A model generated the notes under the pieces. The model had not been told where the DNA came from. It made no database searches and saw nothing but the letters and a program-made list of their open reading frames with translations. Below, in pieces: positions 32,312 to 41,484 of a stretch of DNA of 60,096 bases. A program made the translations under genes and the position numbers. The stretch is from CBFGTV01 sp965652145. Its GTDB lineage: Bacteria > Bacillota > Clostridia > Peptostreptococcales > Natronincolaceae. The stretch covers positions 1 through 60,096 of the forward strand of contig CBFGTV010000014.1 of the NCBI GenBank assembly GCA_965652145.1. Direction: 5' to 3'. The first letter of the stretch is position 1. Every line of letters starts with the position of its first letter.

Positions 32312-33301
32312 CTACTTCTCACCATTCTCGTACAACAGGCATTTTACAAAATGGCCCGGTTCAATTTCGCTATTGATAGGTTTTTTCTCTGAACATTGAG
32401 CCATGGCTTTCGGGCATCTTGGATGAAAGGGACACCCTGAAGGAATATCAGTAGGGTCTGGCATAAGACCTTTTATTGGCTTTAATTGATCCTCGTCTTC
32501 TTCTATATCTGGAATCGAACCAAACAATCCTAGGGTATAGGGGTGCTTTGGTGCGGTATATAATCTATTTTTATCGGTATACTCAATTACGTTTCCAGCA
32601 TACATAATGGCTACCTTATCACAGACCTCAGCCACGATTCCCAAATCATGGGTAATCATAATCATCGATGTTTTAAATTCCTGCTTCAATTGCTTCATTA
32701 AGTCCAAAACCTGGGCCTGAATGGTTACATCCAGGGCTGTCGTTGGCTCGTCTGCTATTAACAGGGTAGGATTACAGGCTAAAGCAATGGCTATGACAAC
32801 CCGTTGTCTCATCCCACCACTGAATTGATGGGGATAATCTTTAACACGTTCTCCTGGAATACCCACCTTTTCAAGCATTTCCTTAGATCGATTAATGGCT
32901 TCCTGGGCATTAACCTTTTGATGCAGCTTAATTACTTCCGCAATTTGGTCTCCCACTGTCATAACAGGGTTTAAGGAGGTCATAGGGTCCTGAAAGATCA
33001 TGGAAATTTTATTACCCCGAATTTTTCTCAGCTCTGAAGCTGATTTAGACAACAGGTTTTCACCCTCAAAATAAATTTCGCCATTAATAATCTTACCGGG
33101 AGGGTCAGGCACCAATTGCATAATTCCCAGGGCGGTGGTGGTTTTTCCGGCACCGGTTTCTCCTACCAGTCCAAGGGTTTCACCTACTCCAATCTCCAGA
33201 TTCATATCCTCGACAGCATGGACTGTTCCATCCTCTGTTATATAATGAATTGATAAGTTTTTAATCTCTAACAAATTCTTGTCTTGCTTCATTTTTATCA
33301 C
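32312..33301 (-). CDS. oppD: Peptide ABC transporter ATP-binding protein (OppD/DppD), operon 1
   Basis: An ATPase of 329 residues (326 if the ATG at 33292 is used) for peptide uptake. Walker A GETGAGKTT, Q loop FQDPMTSLNP, signature FSGGMRQRV, Walker B LLIADEPTTALD and the C-terminal GCPFHPRCPKAMAQC are canonical. It lies 18 bases after oppC and 21 before oppF, so the ATPase pair is made together. Confidence 0.95.
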   Translation of the reverse strand: MIKMKQDKNLLEIKNLSIHYITEDGTVHAVEDMNLEIGVGETLGLVGETGAGKTTTALGIMQLVPDPPGKIINGEIYFEGENLLSKSASELRKIRGNKISMIFQDPMTSLNPVMTVGDQIAEVIKLHQKVNAQEAINRSKEMLEKVGIPGERVKDYPHQFSGGMRQRVVIAIALACNPTLLIADEPTTALDVTIQAQVLDLMKQLKQEFKTSMIMITHDLGIVAEVCDKVAIMYAGNVIEYTDKNRLYTAPKHPYTLGLFGSIPDIEEDEDQLKPIKGLMPDPTDIPSGCPFHPRCPKAMAQCSEKKPINSEIEPGHFVKCLLYENGEK

Positions 33302-33319
33302 ACTCCTATCCTAATTCAA

Positions 33320-34228
33320 TTAGCTTTTTAGTCTAGGGTCAAGTGCATCTCTTAATCCATCACCTAGAAGGTTAAGCGCAAAAATGGTAATCATAATGGC
33401 AAGGCCAGGGAAGGTTGCAATATACCAATGATCCCGCAGGAATTGTCTTCCGGTTGACAGCATTGCCCCCCATTCAGGTATGGGTGGTTGAATACCCAGT
33501 CCGATAAAGCTTAGGCCTGCAGCAGACAAAATTGCGCTGGCCACCCCTAATGTGGCTTGAACGATAATAGGGGCCATTGAATTAGGAATAATGTGCTTCA
33601 TAATAATTCTAAAATCATTGGCGCCAACTGCCTTAGCCGCCTCAATAAATTCCTGATCCCTCAGGGAGAGTACAGATGCCCTTACAATTCTGGCATAGGA
33701 AGGAATCGAACCGATTCCCACGGCAATCATTACATTTTCTAGACCCGGGCCAAGGGCTGCTACAATTGATATGGCTAGGAGTATTGAAGGTACAGCCAGA
33801 AGGATATCCATAAACCGCATGATAACATTATCGGCCCTGCCTCCATAATATCCTGCTACGGCCCCCAGGGTCCCCCCAATAATCATGGCGATTCCTACAG
33901 ATATGAAGCCAACCTGTAACGATATTCTGGAACCATGAATAATACGGCTTAAAATATCTCTACCAAAATTATCTGTTCCCAGTAAATGATTACTATTGGG
34001 TTTTTGAAAACGTTGCAATAAATCTTGATCATCATAGCCGTAGGGAGCAATAAAATCTGCAAAAATAGCAGAGAAAATTAAAATTCCTATAATCACAAGG
34101 CCAAACATAGCAGCTTTATTTTTAGATAGGTTTTTCCAAACCGCAACCCATTGACTTTTTTTCTTTTTTCGAGCAGGCTGGGAACCCTCTGCTTTTTTAT
34201 CCAATTGAACACTTTTAACGTTTGACAT
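33320..34228 (-). CDS. oppC: Peptide ABC transporter permease OppC, operon 1
   Basis: A membrane permease of 302 residues. A charged Lys-rich N-terminal tail (about 10-28) is followed by an OppC-type N-terminal segment (LLGTDNFGRDILSRIIHGSRISL) and about six membrane helices. The coupling loop is EFIEAAKAVGANDFRIIMKHIIPNS, which docks on the ATPases. It forms a pore with OppB. Position and length are standard. Confidence 0.94.
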   Translation of the reverse strand: MSNVKSVQLDKKAEGSQPARKKKKSQWVAVWKNLSKNKAAMFGLVIIGILIFSAIFADFIAPYGYDDQDLLQRFQKPNSNHLLGTDNFGRDILSRIIHGSRISLQVGFISVGIAMIIGGTLGAVAGYYGGRADNVIMRFMDILLAVPSILLAISIVAALGPGLENVMIAVGIGSIPSYARIVRASVLSLRDQEFIEAAKAVGANDFRIIMKHIIPNSMAPIIVQATLGVASAILSAAGLSFIGLGIQPPIPEWGAMLSTGRQFLRDHWYIATFPGLAIMITIFALNLLGDGLRDALDPRLKS

Positions 34229-34255
34229 ATGCCTTTCCTCCTTCTATCCTATACA

Positions 34256-35182
34256 TTACTTATACTGTGATTTAATCCTGGGGTCTACGAAGGCATACAG
34301 TATATCAACTAGTAAATTAACAAAGCTAAAGGTAATGGCAATGAATAATACGCCTCCCTGCACAATGGGAAAGTCTCGAGATTTAATGGAATCTACCATA
34401 AGTCTTCCTACTCCAGGTACAGAGAAAATAGACTCTGTCAATACGGCGCCTCCCAAAAGGTAGCCGAATTGCAAACCGATAACAGTAATAATTGGAATTA
34501 AAGCATTCTTCAAGGCGTGCTGATTGATTACCTTTGATTCCACCTGACCCTTTGCCCTGGCTGTTCTAATATAATCCTGACGGATTACCTCCAGCATACT
34601 GGATCGAGTCATACGGGTAATAATAGCTGCTGAACTGGTGCCCAGGGTAATAGCGGGTAATATCATATGTTTCCAGCTGGTGAAGCCCGACGAAGGAAAC
34701 CATTTAAGCTGCACTGAAAATAATAAGACCAGCATTAGACCTTGCCAGAAGTTTGGCATTGACACCCCCAAGAGGGCCAGTACCATGGCAATGTTATCAA
34801 ATAAGGAGTATTGCCGTGTTGCCGATATAATTCCCGTCGGAATCCCCAAAACCACCGCCACCAAAACACCCAAGGCTGTCAATTTTAGTGTGGCCGGGAA
34901 TCGAGAAAGAATTTCATCCATTACAGGCCTTTTGGTTTGATAAGAACGACCAATATCACCTCTAACAGCATTTGATACGTAACGTCCAAACTGTACAATA
35001 AAAGGATCATTGAGCCCTAGCTCTTCTTCTAATTTCGCCACCTCATGGGCCGGCGCTGATTCCCCCAGCATAATTCTTGCTGGATTACCAGGGGTAAAAT
35101 ACATCATTGTAAATACGATGAAGGTTACTCCAATCATAACAGGAATCAACAGCAATAGCCGGCGCAGGATATACTTATGCAT
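34256..35182 (-). CDS. oppB: Peptide ABC transporter permease OppB, operon 1
   Basis: A permease of 308 residues with six membrane helices; the N-terminus YILRRLLLLIPVMIGVTFIVF is the usual OppB/DppB start. The coupling loop is QDYIRTARAKGQVESKVINQHALKNALIP. It follows oppA after 122 bases that contain a strong hairpin (35226-35255). Confidence 0.95.
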   Translation of the reverse strand: MHKYILRRLLLLIPVMIGVTFIVFTMMYFTPGNPARIMLGESAPAHEVAKLEEELGLNDPFIVQFGRYVSNAVRGDIGRSYQTKRPVMDEILSRFPATLKLTALGVLVAVVLGIPTGIISATRQYSLFDNIAMVLALLGVSMPNFWQGLMLVLLFSVQLKWFPSSGFTSWKHMILPAITLGTSSAAIITRMTRSSMLEVIRQDYIRTARAKGQVESKVINQHALKNALIPIITVIGLQFGYLLGGAVLTESIFSVPGVGRLMVDSIKSRDFPIVQGGVLFIAITFSFVNLLVDILYAFVDPRIKSQYK

Positions 35183-35223
35183 GATATGTCCTCCTTCCTT
35201 TATTTACCATCATTTATTACATT

Positions 35224-35256
35224 AATATAGGGTCATAAACCTATGACCCTATATTA
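35224..35256 (-). other. Hairpin between oppA and oppB, operon 1
   Basis: A 13-bp perfect stem, ATATAGGGTCATA / TATGACCCTATAT, with a 5-base loop and no T run. Such stems after binding-protein genes commonly stabilise or partly end the message, giving more binding protein than permease. Confidence 0.65.
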
Positions 35257-35304
35257 TAATGAACTAACTATTCAATACCTGCAAGCAAGTATCCTTTTTA
35301 GCCT

Positions 35305-36867
35305 CTACTCAAAATATACATTGTATAGGGAGTGATGTCCCGCTGGATGCTGAACAAAGCCTTTTACATTGCTTCTTGTGGCAGAAAGCTCTTCTTTATC
35401 CCAAGTGAAGATCCAAGGTGCTTCATCTCTGACGATTTCTTGAACTTCATAATAGTATTTCTCTCTTTCAGCAGGTTCAACGGTTACCTTACCCTTTTCC
35501 AACAGCTCATCTACCTTATCATTGGCATAGAAGCTTCTGTTACCAGCATCGCCAAAGGTGCTTGAGTGGAATAGTGGATATAGACCATAGTTAGGATCTC
35601 CTGTTACGGTACCCCAGCCCAGGATATACATATCATGCTCTCCAGCAGCTGTTCCATCAAGGTAAGCACCCCACTCTACAACCTTAACCTCAACCTCAAT
35701 ACCAATATCCTTTAATTGATTTTGAACGATCTCAGCAATATCCATTCTTTGTTGATTATCATTGGTCCAGATGGTGGTTTTAAAACCATTTTCGTATCCG
35801 GCTTCCTTTAATAAGGCCTTAGCCTTTTCAATATCATACTCATAGGCTACTAAATCCTGATTTGATCCCCAAACACTGGCAGGAAGCGGACCCTTGGCTA
35901 CTTTACCAATACCTTGGTAAACAGCTTCTACAATCAGCTCCATATTAACCGCATGGTTAATTGCCTGTCTTACCCTTACATCATTAAATGGTTCTTTTTG
36001 AACGTTGAAACCAACATAGGTTGTAGAAACACCATCATCTCTTAATAAGGTAAGCTCTGAATTTTCCTCAATTCTGGCCACATCAGTGGGCGAAACATCA
36101 TAAATAATATCCAGCTCGCCTGTTTCTAAGCCAATGGTACGGCTGGTTGGCTCAGCAATATTTCTGAAAAGTACCTTTTCAACCTTTGCAGCTGTTCCGT
36201 GGTAATCTTCAAATCTGGCTAATTCAATGCTGTCTCCGGTTACCCAATTAGATAGCATATAAGGACCAGTACCAACTGGTTTTTGACCATAGTCGTCCCC
36301 TGCTTCTGTAACAGCCTTTTCATTTAAAATCGCTGCAGATGGATGGGCTAAATGGTTAAGAAGTGGTGCGAAGGGCTCTACGGTAGAAATTCTGATTGTA
36401 TAATCATCTACGATTTCAATTCCCTCTGGGTCAATTGCATCAACGATGTGAGCAACATGAGAAGAACCAAGGGCTCTTTCGATTGTAAATTTAACATCGC
36501 TGGCTTTTAACTCTTCGCCGTTATGGAATTTAACGCCTTCCTTTAATTTAAATTCATAGGTAAGTTCATCTACCACTGTCCAGGAGGTGGCTAAGCCCTC
36601 GTGAAGCTCCATGTTTTCATCTTGATGAACCAACGTTTCGTAAATTTGCTTGGTTACCCTTGATGAAGCATTGTCATTGGTAGCATGTAAATCTAATGAC
36701 TTAGCATCAGAGTTTTGTGCCACCACGATTGTGTCTTTACCTGATGGTGTTTCCCCAACAGGCTCGTTGTCATTCGGCGGTGCTTCTGTTGTTTGGCCAC
36801 ACCCGACAACAATTAAAGCTAGTACTAAAATCATACTTAGTAATACTAATAGCTTTTTGTTTCTCAT
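35305..36867 (-). CDS. oppA: Peptide-binding lipoprotein OppA/DppA, operon 1
   Basis: A 520-residue lipid-anchored binding protein (SBP_bac_5 family) that captures peptides outside the membrane. Signal peptide with lipobox LIVVGC (Cys about 23), a short acidic linker (EAPPNDNEPVGETPSG), then the binding domain. Typical landmarks are VAQNSDAKSLDLHATND, LKEGVKFHNGEELKASDVKFT and VRQAINHAVN. It is first in operon 1 and has a SigA-type promoter about 120 bases upstream. The dipeptide versus oligopeptide preference cannot be told. Confidence 0.94.
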   Translation of the reverse strand: MRNKKLLVLLSMILVLALIVVGCGQTTEAPPNDNEPVGETPSGKDTIVVAQNSDAKSLDLHATNDNASSRVTKQIYETLVHQDENMELHEGLATSWTVVDELTYEFKLKEGVKFHNGEELKASDVKFTIERALGSSHVAHIVDAIDPEGIEIVDDYTIRISTVEPFAPLLNHLAHPSAAILNEKAVTEAGDDYGQKPVGTGPYMLSNWVTGDSIELARFEDYHGTAAKVEKVLFRNIAEPTSRTIGLETGELDIIYDVSPTDVARIEENSELTLLRDDGVSTTYVGFNVQKEPFNDVRVRQAINHAVNMELIVEAVYQGIGKVAKGPLPASVWGSNQDLVAYEYDIEKAKALLKEAGYENGFKTTIWTNDNQQRMDIAEIVQNQLKDIGIEVEVKVVEWGAYLDGTAAGEHDMYILGWGTVTGDPNYGLYPLFHSSTFGDAGNRSFYANDKVDELLEKGKVTVEPAEREKYYYEVQEIVRDEAPWIFTWDKEELSATRSNVKGFVQHPAGHHSLYNVYFE

Positions 36868-36986
36868 TTAATTTCCCCCTTATTTATATTTCTTTTGCCA
36901 AAAGGCAAAACTTAAAAACAACATTGTGATTTGGCACCTTTGTAAAGTTCAAGTGCATCTTTGTAACTTTTTTAAATTATAAGAAT

Positions 36987-37015
36987 ATTATATAATCAGT
37001 TTTTAGCCTATTCAA
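36987..37015 (-). promoter_or_regulatory. SigA-type promoter of transporter operon 1
   Basis: Minus strand: TTGAAT (37010-37015), 17 bases, TATAAT (36987-36992). The transcript would start near 36980, leaving a leader of about 110 bases before oppA. The rest of the 312-base spacer (36868-37180) holds no frame. Confidence 0.7.
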
Positions 37016-37144
37016 GATAAATGAATGATTTTTAAATTTATTTAATATTTATGCTGCAAGGGTGTCTTTACCGTAATATTTAATGACATTATATATTTTG
37101 TATACACCAATCATTGGAAGCCATTTACCTTTAAAGCCCTGTAT

Positions 37145-37176
37145 AAAAAAACAAAGGGGAGCATCAGCTCCCTTGT
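37145..37176 (-). terminator. Terminator of transporter operon 2
   Basis: Minus strand: ACAAGGGAGC / GCTCCCCTTTGT stem (one bulge), 4-base loop, then seven T. It ends the run oppA2-oppB2-oppC2-oppD2-oppF2-small membrane gene. Confidence 0.8.
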
Positions 37177-37180
37177 CTTA

Positions 37181-37375
37181 TTATACAATAATATAATAAA
37201 AAATCAACATTAGCAATCCAATTCCACCAAAAATAAATAGCACATAGGGGAATAATACTTGAAAGATGGCGATAATGAAGGCTGCAATATCCTTCCAATC
37301 AAATTCCATCTCCCCTTCATAATTCGGTGAATAGGCTTGATCGTCACTATCCTTCTGCACTTTTTCCTTTGCCAC
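37181..37375 (-). CDS. Small membrane protein, 64 residues, downstream of oppF2
   Basis: An acidic-basic mixed N-terminal half (KVQKDSDDQAYSPNYEGEMEFD) and one or two hydrophobic helices (about 31-62), the second half being nearly all hydrophobic. An RBS-like GGGG lies before the ATG. The gene lies 133 bases after oppF2 and ends at the operon terminator, so it may be part of that transcript or have its own promoter. No family recognised. Confidence 0.65.
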   Translation of the reverse strand: MAKEKVQKDSDDQAYSPNYEGEMEFDWKDIAAFIIAIFQVLFPYVLFIFGGIGLLMLIFYYIIV

Positions 37376-37508
37376 AGTATCACCCCTTATGCCATGATCA
37401 ATAATGTCCTCCTTTGAAGGATTGATTGATAGATTTTCTTGCGATACATTACGTAAACGGTTATCTACAATTTATAAAAGCATTGATCTCGTAATGTACT
37501 ATAAACAT

Positions 37509-38498
37509 TTAAGCGTCAATAAGATGACATGCCACAGAATGATTTGGTGCAACCTCTTTAAATGAAGGGGCCGTCGTTTTACACTTTTCCATTGTGTAGG
37601 GGCATCGAGTATGGAACCGGCATCCACTAGGAGGATTTGCAGGACTGGGTATATCGCCCTTCAAAATGATTCTTTTTTTCTTAACCTTCGGATCAGGCAG
37701 CGGAATCGCTGAAAGCAGGGCTTGGGTATAAGGATGTAACGGGTTGGAGTAAAGCTCATCCTTTTTTGCCAGTTCAACCATTGACCCCAGGTACATGACA
37801 CCAATTCGATCACTGATGTGCTTTACCACACTTAGGTCATGGGAAATAAACAAATAGGTCAAACCCATCTCATCCTGCAAATCCATTAGTAAATTCAATA
37901 TTTGAGATTGAATTGAAACATCCAGGGCAGAAACCGGTTCATCGCATACAATGAATTTTGGATTCAATGCCAGGGCTCTGGCGATCCCGATCCGTTGTCT
38001 TTGTCCACCACTGAATTCATGGGGATACCGGCGGATATGATATGGTGCTAAACCACATTTTTCAATAATTTCCTTGACCCTCTCCACTGCCGCCTTTCCC
38101 CGGGCAATACCATGTTCCCTGAGGGCTTCTCCTACGATTTCATTTACAGTCAATCTTGGATTCAGCGAGCTGTAGGGATCCTGAAAGACAATTTGCATTT
38201 CTGTACGCAGCTTTCTCATTTCCTCCTTTGATAATGAGAAAACTGACTTATTATTATAATAAACCTCACCATCGGTTTTGTCCAGCAGCCTTAATATGGT
38301 TCTTCCGGTTGTTGATTTACCACAGCCGGATTCCCCCACGATTCCCAAGGTCTCACCTTCTTTAATGGTAAAGGATATATTCTCCACTGCACGCACATAG
38401 TTTACGGTTCGTTTAAGCATACCTGCCTTTATAGGGAAATACTTCTTCAAATTCTCTACTACAACCAGGTCCTTTGAAGTCATGGTTGCTTCACTCAT
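37509..38498 (-). CDS. oppF: Peptide ABC transporter ATP-binding protein (OppF/DppF), operon 2
   Basis: An ATPase of 329 residues, a paralogue of the operon-1 gene. Walker A GESGCGKST, Q loop FQDPYSSLNP, normal signature FSGGQRQRI, Walker B FIVCDEPVSALD and the C-terminal GCRFHTRCPYTMEKC. It overlaps oppD2 by 8 bases. Its N-terminal extension (MSEATMTSKD) is extra to the usual fold. Confidence 0.95.
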   Translation of the reverse strand: MSEATMTSKDLVVVENLKKYFPIKAGMLKRTVNYVRAVENISFTIKEGETLGIVGESGCGKSTTGRTILRLLDKTDGEVYYNNKSVFSLSKEEMRKLRTEMQIVFQDPYSSLNPRLTVNEIVGEALREHGIARGKAAVERVKEIIEKCGLAPYHIRRYPHEFSGGQRQRIGIARALALNPKFIVCDEPVSALDVSIQSQILNLLMDLQDEMGLTYLFISHDLSVVKHISDRIGVMYLGSMVELAKKDELYSNPLHPYTQALLSAIPLPDPKVKKKRIILKGDIPSPANPPSGCRFHTRCPYTMEKCKTTAPSFKEVAPNHSVACHLIDA

Positions 38499-39483
38499 TT
38501 ACTTCAACCCCCCCATTTTCTTGATAGAGCCAGCACCGTACCTTTCTATCGTTACCAATGGCATCTAATGACGGCATTTCCCTTCTGCAAATATCCATAG
38601 CATGGGGGCACCTAGGATTAAAGGCACACCCAGGAGGAATTGCCAGGGGATTGGGCACACTACCTGGAATGACATCCAGCCTTTTGACAATCTTATCTAA
38701 ATTAGGCTTTGAATTTAACAGTCCAACTGTATAGGGGTGTTTAGGGTCTTCAAAGAGATCATAAACATTGGCTTCCTCCACTACCCTGCCGGCATACATA
38801 ACAATAATATAATCAGCCATGTCAGCCACCACCCCCAGGTCGTGGGTAATCAGCATAATTGCAGTATTCAGCTTTTCTTTTATTTCCTTCATCAGCTCTA
38901 ATATTTGGGCTTGAATGGTTACATCCAAGGCAGTGGTTGGCTCATCGGCAATCAATAGCTTAGGGTTACATGATAACGCCATGGCAATCATTACCCGTTG
39001 TCTCATACCACCGCTAAATTGATGGGGATAATCATTTAACACCTCATCAGCCCGGGGTATTCCAACCAATTTGAGCATTTCAATACATTTTTCCCTTGCT
39101 TCCTTCTTATTGAGCTTCTGATGAAGCATAATGGCCTCAATTATTTGTGATCCTATGGTGAAAACAGGATTTAGCGAGGTCATGGGCTCCTGAAAAATCA
39201 TGGCTATGTCATTACCCCTGATTTTTCTCATTTCTGCCTCTGAAAGCTTTACAATATCTTTATCATCAAATAAAATCTCACCGTCTACAATTTTTCCCGG
39301 TGGGTTCGGAATTAATCTCATGATTGACATGGAGGTAATACTTTTACCACAGCCTGATTCCCCCACTACACCCAGGGTTTGGCCTGATCGCAGGCTAAAG
39401 TCTACGCCATCAACTGCCGGTACGACCCCATCCTCTGTATAAAAGTGAGTTCTTAGGTTTTTGACTTCCAATAGGTTCTTCAT
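38491..39483 (-). CDS. oppD: Peptide ABC transporter ATP-binding protein (OppD/DppD), operon 2
   Basis: An ATPase of 330 residues. Walker A GESGCGKSI (Ile in place of the usual final Thr), Q loop FQEPMTSLNP, signature FSGGMRQRV, Walker B LLIADEPTTALD. The start is set at ATG 39483 because GGAGG lies 7 bases upstream; a GTG two codons earlier is possible. The C-terminal GCAFNPRCPHAMDIC is present. It follows oppC2 closely. Confidence 0.94.
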   Translation of the reverse strand: MKNLLEVKNLRTHFYTEDGVVPAVDGVDFSLRSGQTLGVVGESGCGKSITSMSIMRLIPNPPGKIVDGEILFDDKDIVKLSEAEMRKIRGNDIAMIFQEPMTSLNPVFTIGSQIIEAIMLHQKLNKKEAREKCIEMLKLVGIPRADEVLNDYPHQFSGGMRQRVMIAMALSCNPKLLIADEPTTALDVTIQAQILELMKEIKEKLNTAIMLITHDLGVVADMADYIIVMYAGRVVEEANVYDLFEDPKHPYTVGLLNSKPNLDKIVKRLDVIPGSVPNPLAIPPGCAFNPRCPHAMDICRREMPSLDAIGNDRKVRCWLYQENGGVEVNE

Positions 39484-39498
39484 TTTCACACCTCCAGC

Positions 39499-40410
39499 TT
39501 ATTGTTTCAGCCTGGGGTCAAGGGCATCCCTTAAGCCGTCGCCAAGCAAGTTCAAACTCATTACAGCAACAAATATGGCAATTCCTGGAGGAATCCACTG
39601 CCACCATCGATGTTGCAGAACATATGGCTGCTGCGCTTCTGTCAGCATATTTCCCCAGGACGGAGTTGGCGGTGAAACCCCTAAGCCTAGAAAGCTCAAG
39701 GAGGATTCTGTTAAAATTGCCCCTGCAATTCCAATGGTCGATGATACAATAATGGAAGCCATGGTATTGGGCAGTAAATGCCGTACTATTTTTCTAAAAT
39801 CACTGATTCCCAGGGCTGTGGTAGCTTCCATAAACTCCCGCTCCCTAAGGGATAAAATCTCTGCCCGAACAATTCTACATATGCCTGGCCAGCCCAAAAG
39901 AGCCAATACCAGCATTACATTATAGATGCTAGGGCCCAATATGGCAACAGCTGTAATGGCCATGGGTAAAAAGGGGAAGCAGGAAAAAACATCGGCAATC
40001 CTCATAATCAAATTATCGATCCATTTTCCATAATAACCGGCAATGCCCCCTAAGACCACCCCAATCAGGGTTCTAAAGCCAGTAGAAACAAGACCAACGG
40101 TTAAAGAAATTCTCCCACCATATAATAATCTGGTTAAAATATCTCTGCCCAGGTTATCTGTTCCCAGCAGATTCACCCTATCGGGGGAAGCATTTGACTT
40201 AACTATATTAACCGCATCTCTGCCGTGGGGAGTCAAGATAGGAGCAGCAATTGTGGCCAGACCCATCAAGCTAATAACAACTAAACCCAGCATTGCCAGC
40301 TTGTTTCGCCTTAACCTTTTCCAGACAATTTTCCAGGGCCCCATTACATCCTCTTTTTTTGCCCCCTCCTGTTGAGGCTGTTGTTTTTTTAGTTTCTTTT
40401 CACTAATCAT
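39499..40410 (-). CDS. oppC: Peptide ABC transporter permease OppC, operon 2
   Basis: A permease of 303 residues. The Lys/Gln-rich tail (KKLKKQQPQQEGAKKED) precedes membrane helix 1; the OppC landmark LLGTDNLGRDILTRLLYGGRISL is followed by five more helices. The coupling loop is EFMEATTALGISDFRKIVRHLLPN. It shares overall layout with the operon-1 OppC but is clearly diverged, so the operons are old duplicates or separate acquisitions. Confidence 0.94.
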   Translation of the reverse strand: MISEKKLKKQQPQQEGAKKEDVMGPWKIVWKRLRRNKLAMLGLVVISLMGLATIAAPILTPHGRDAVNIVKSNASPDRVNLLGTDNLGRDILTRLLYGGRISLTVGLVSTGFRTLIGVVLGGIAGYYGKWIDNLIMRIADVFSCFPFLPMAITAVAILGPSIYNVMLVLALLGWPGICRIVRAEILSLREREFMEATTALGISDFRKIVRHLLPNTMASIIVSSTIGIAGAILTESSLSFLGLGVSPPTPSWGNMLTEAQQPYVLQHRWWQWIPPGIAIFVAVMSLNLLGDGLRDALDPRLKQ

Positions 40411-40425
40411 GCTTTAGCCCCCTTC

Positions 40426-41391
40426 TCAATCATATATTATTCTTGGGTCAACAAAGGCATAGGATATGTCTGCCAGTAGGTTGCCCGTTAAAGTAAAGAT
40501 GGCAAGGAACATGTTAATTCCCATCATTAAAGGATAGTCCCGATGCAATACTGATTGATATTGAAGCCGACCCATTCCCGGCCAAACAAAAATAATTTCT
40601 ACCATCAAGGCACCCGAGAACAGTGTTGGCAAGCTAAAGCCCAATAAGGTTATAACTGGTATCAGTGCATTTCTCAGGGCATGCTTGTAAATTACAACCT
40701 TCTCCTTTAATCCCTTGGCCCTGGCTGTTCTAATATAATCCTGACGAATTACCTCCAGCATACTGGAACGGGTATAGCGCATAAAGCTGGCAGCTCCCGT
40801 CAACCCTAAAACCAGCAGGGGCAACACACTATGCCTTAACATATCAATGTAGTCATAGGGAAAAGGAAATCTGGCGCCGGCGGTTCGCATTCCCGAAATG
40901 GGAAACCACCGTAAGTGAACACTAAAATACCGTATCAATAATAGAGAAAAGAAAAATCCAGGAATGGAAATTCCAATTAACGCAAAAATGGTTCCGAAAT
41001 AATCAAATATAGAATATTGCTTTGTGGCGGAAATCACCCCTATGGGAATGGCTACCAGCAGGCTGAGGATCAAAGAGCCAAAGGCCAGAAAAAAGGTGGT
41101 TCCCAATCGTTCTCCGATCAGCAGGGATACCGGCTGCTTTAGCTGGTACGAATTTCCGAAGTTGCCCTGAAGCATATTGGTGACCCATTCAAAATATTGC
41201 ATATAAACCGGTTTGTCTAAGCCATAGGCGATCTCCAGCTGGCGAATCTGCTCGACTGTCATATTAGGATCTGAAAAATAGGAAACCAGCGGGTTACCAG
41301 GGGCTAACTGTATAATTGCAAAGATCAGAATACTGACACCAATAAGAATAGGAATCTGCTGCAGTATACGTCTAAGAATGTATTTACCCAA
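40426..41391 (-). CDS. oppB: Peptide ABC transporter permease OppB, operon 2
   Basis: A permease of 321 residues. The start is placed at TTG 41389-41391, giving LGKYILRRILQQIPILIGVS, because GGGAGG lies 7 bases upstream; the ATG further up would give an odd eleven-residue extension. Six membrane helices and the coupling loop QDYIRTARAKGLKEKVVIYKHALRNALIP are present. It has a longer loop (RTAGARFPFPYDYID) than its operon-1 counterpart, which points to a different transporter subclass. Confidence 0.92.
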   Translation of the reverse strand: MGKYILRRILQQIPILIGVSILIFAIIQLAPGNPLVSYFSDPNMTVEQIRQLEIAYGLDKPVYMQYFEWVTNMLQGNFGNSYQLKQPVSLLIGERLGTTFFLAFGSLILSLLVAIPIGVISATKQYSIFDYFGTIFALIGISIPGFFFSLLLIRYFSVHLRWFPISGMRTAGARFPFPYDYIDMLRHSVLPLLVLGLTGAASFMRYTRSSMLEVIRQDYIRTARAKGLKEKVVIYKHALRNALIPVITLLGFSLPTLFSGALMVEIIFVWPGMGRLQYQSVLHRDYPLMMGINMFLAIFTLTGNLLADISYAFVDPRIIYD

Positions 41392-41425
41392 GTCTATTCC
41401 TCCCTTAGTAAAGACTTTTATCAAG

Positions 41426-41454
41426 CATATGGCCCAGTAATAACCAGGCCATAT
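41426..41454 (-). other. Hairpin between oppA2 and oppB2
   Basis: A stem of 8-9 bp, ATATGGCC / GGCCATAT, with a loop of about 12 bases and no T run; it occupies the same place as the hairpin in operon 1. Confidence 0.6.
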
Positions 41455-41484
41455 CCTTTAATAAAGTTAGCTTTTCTATTTAGA

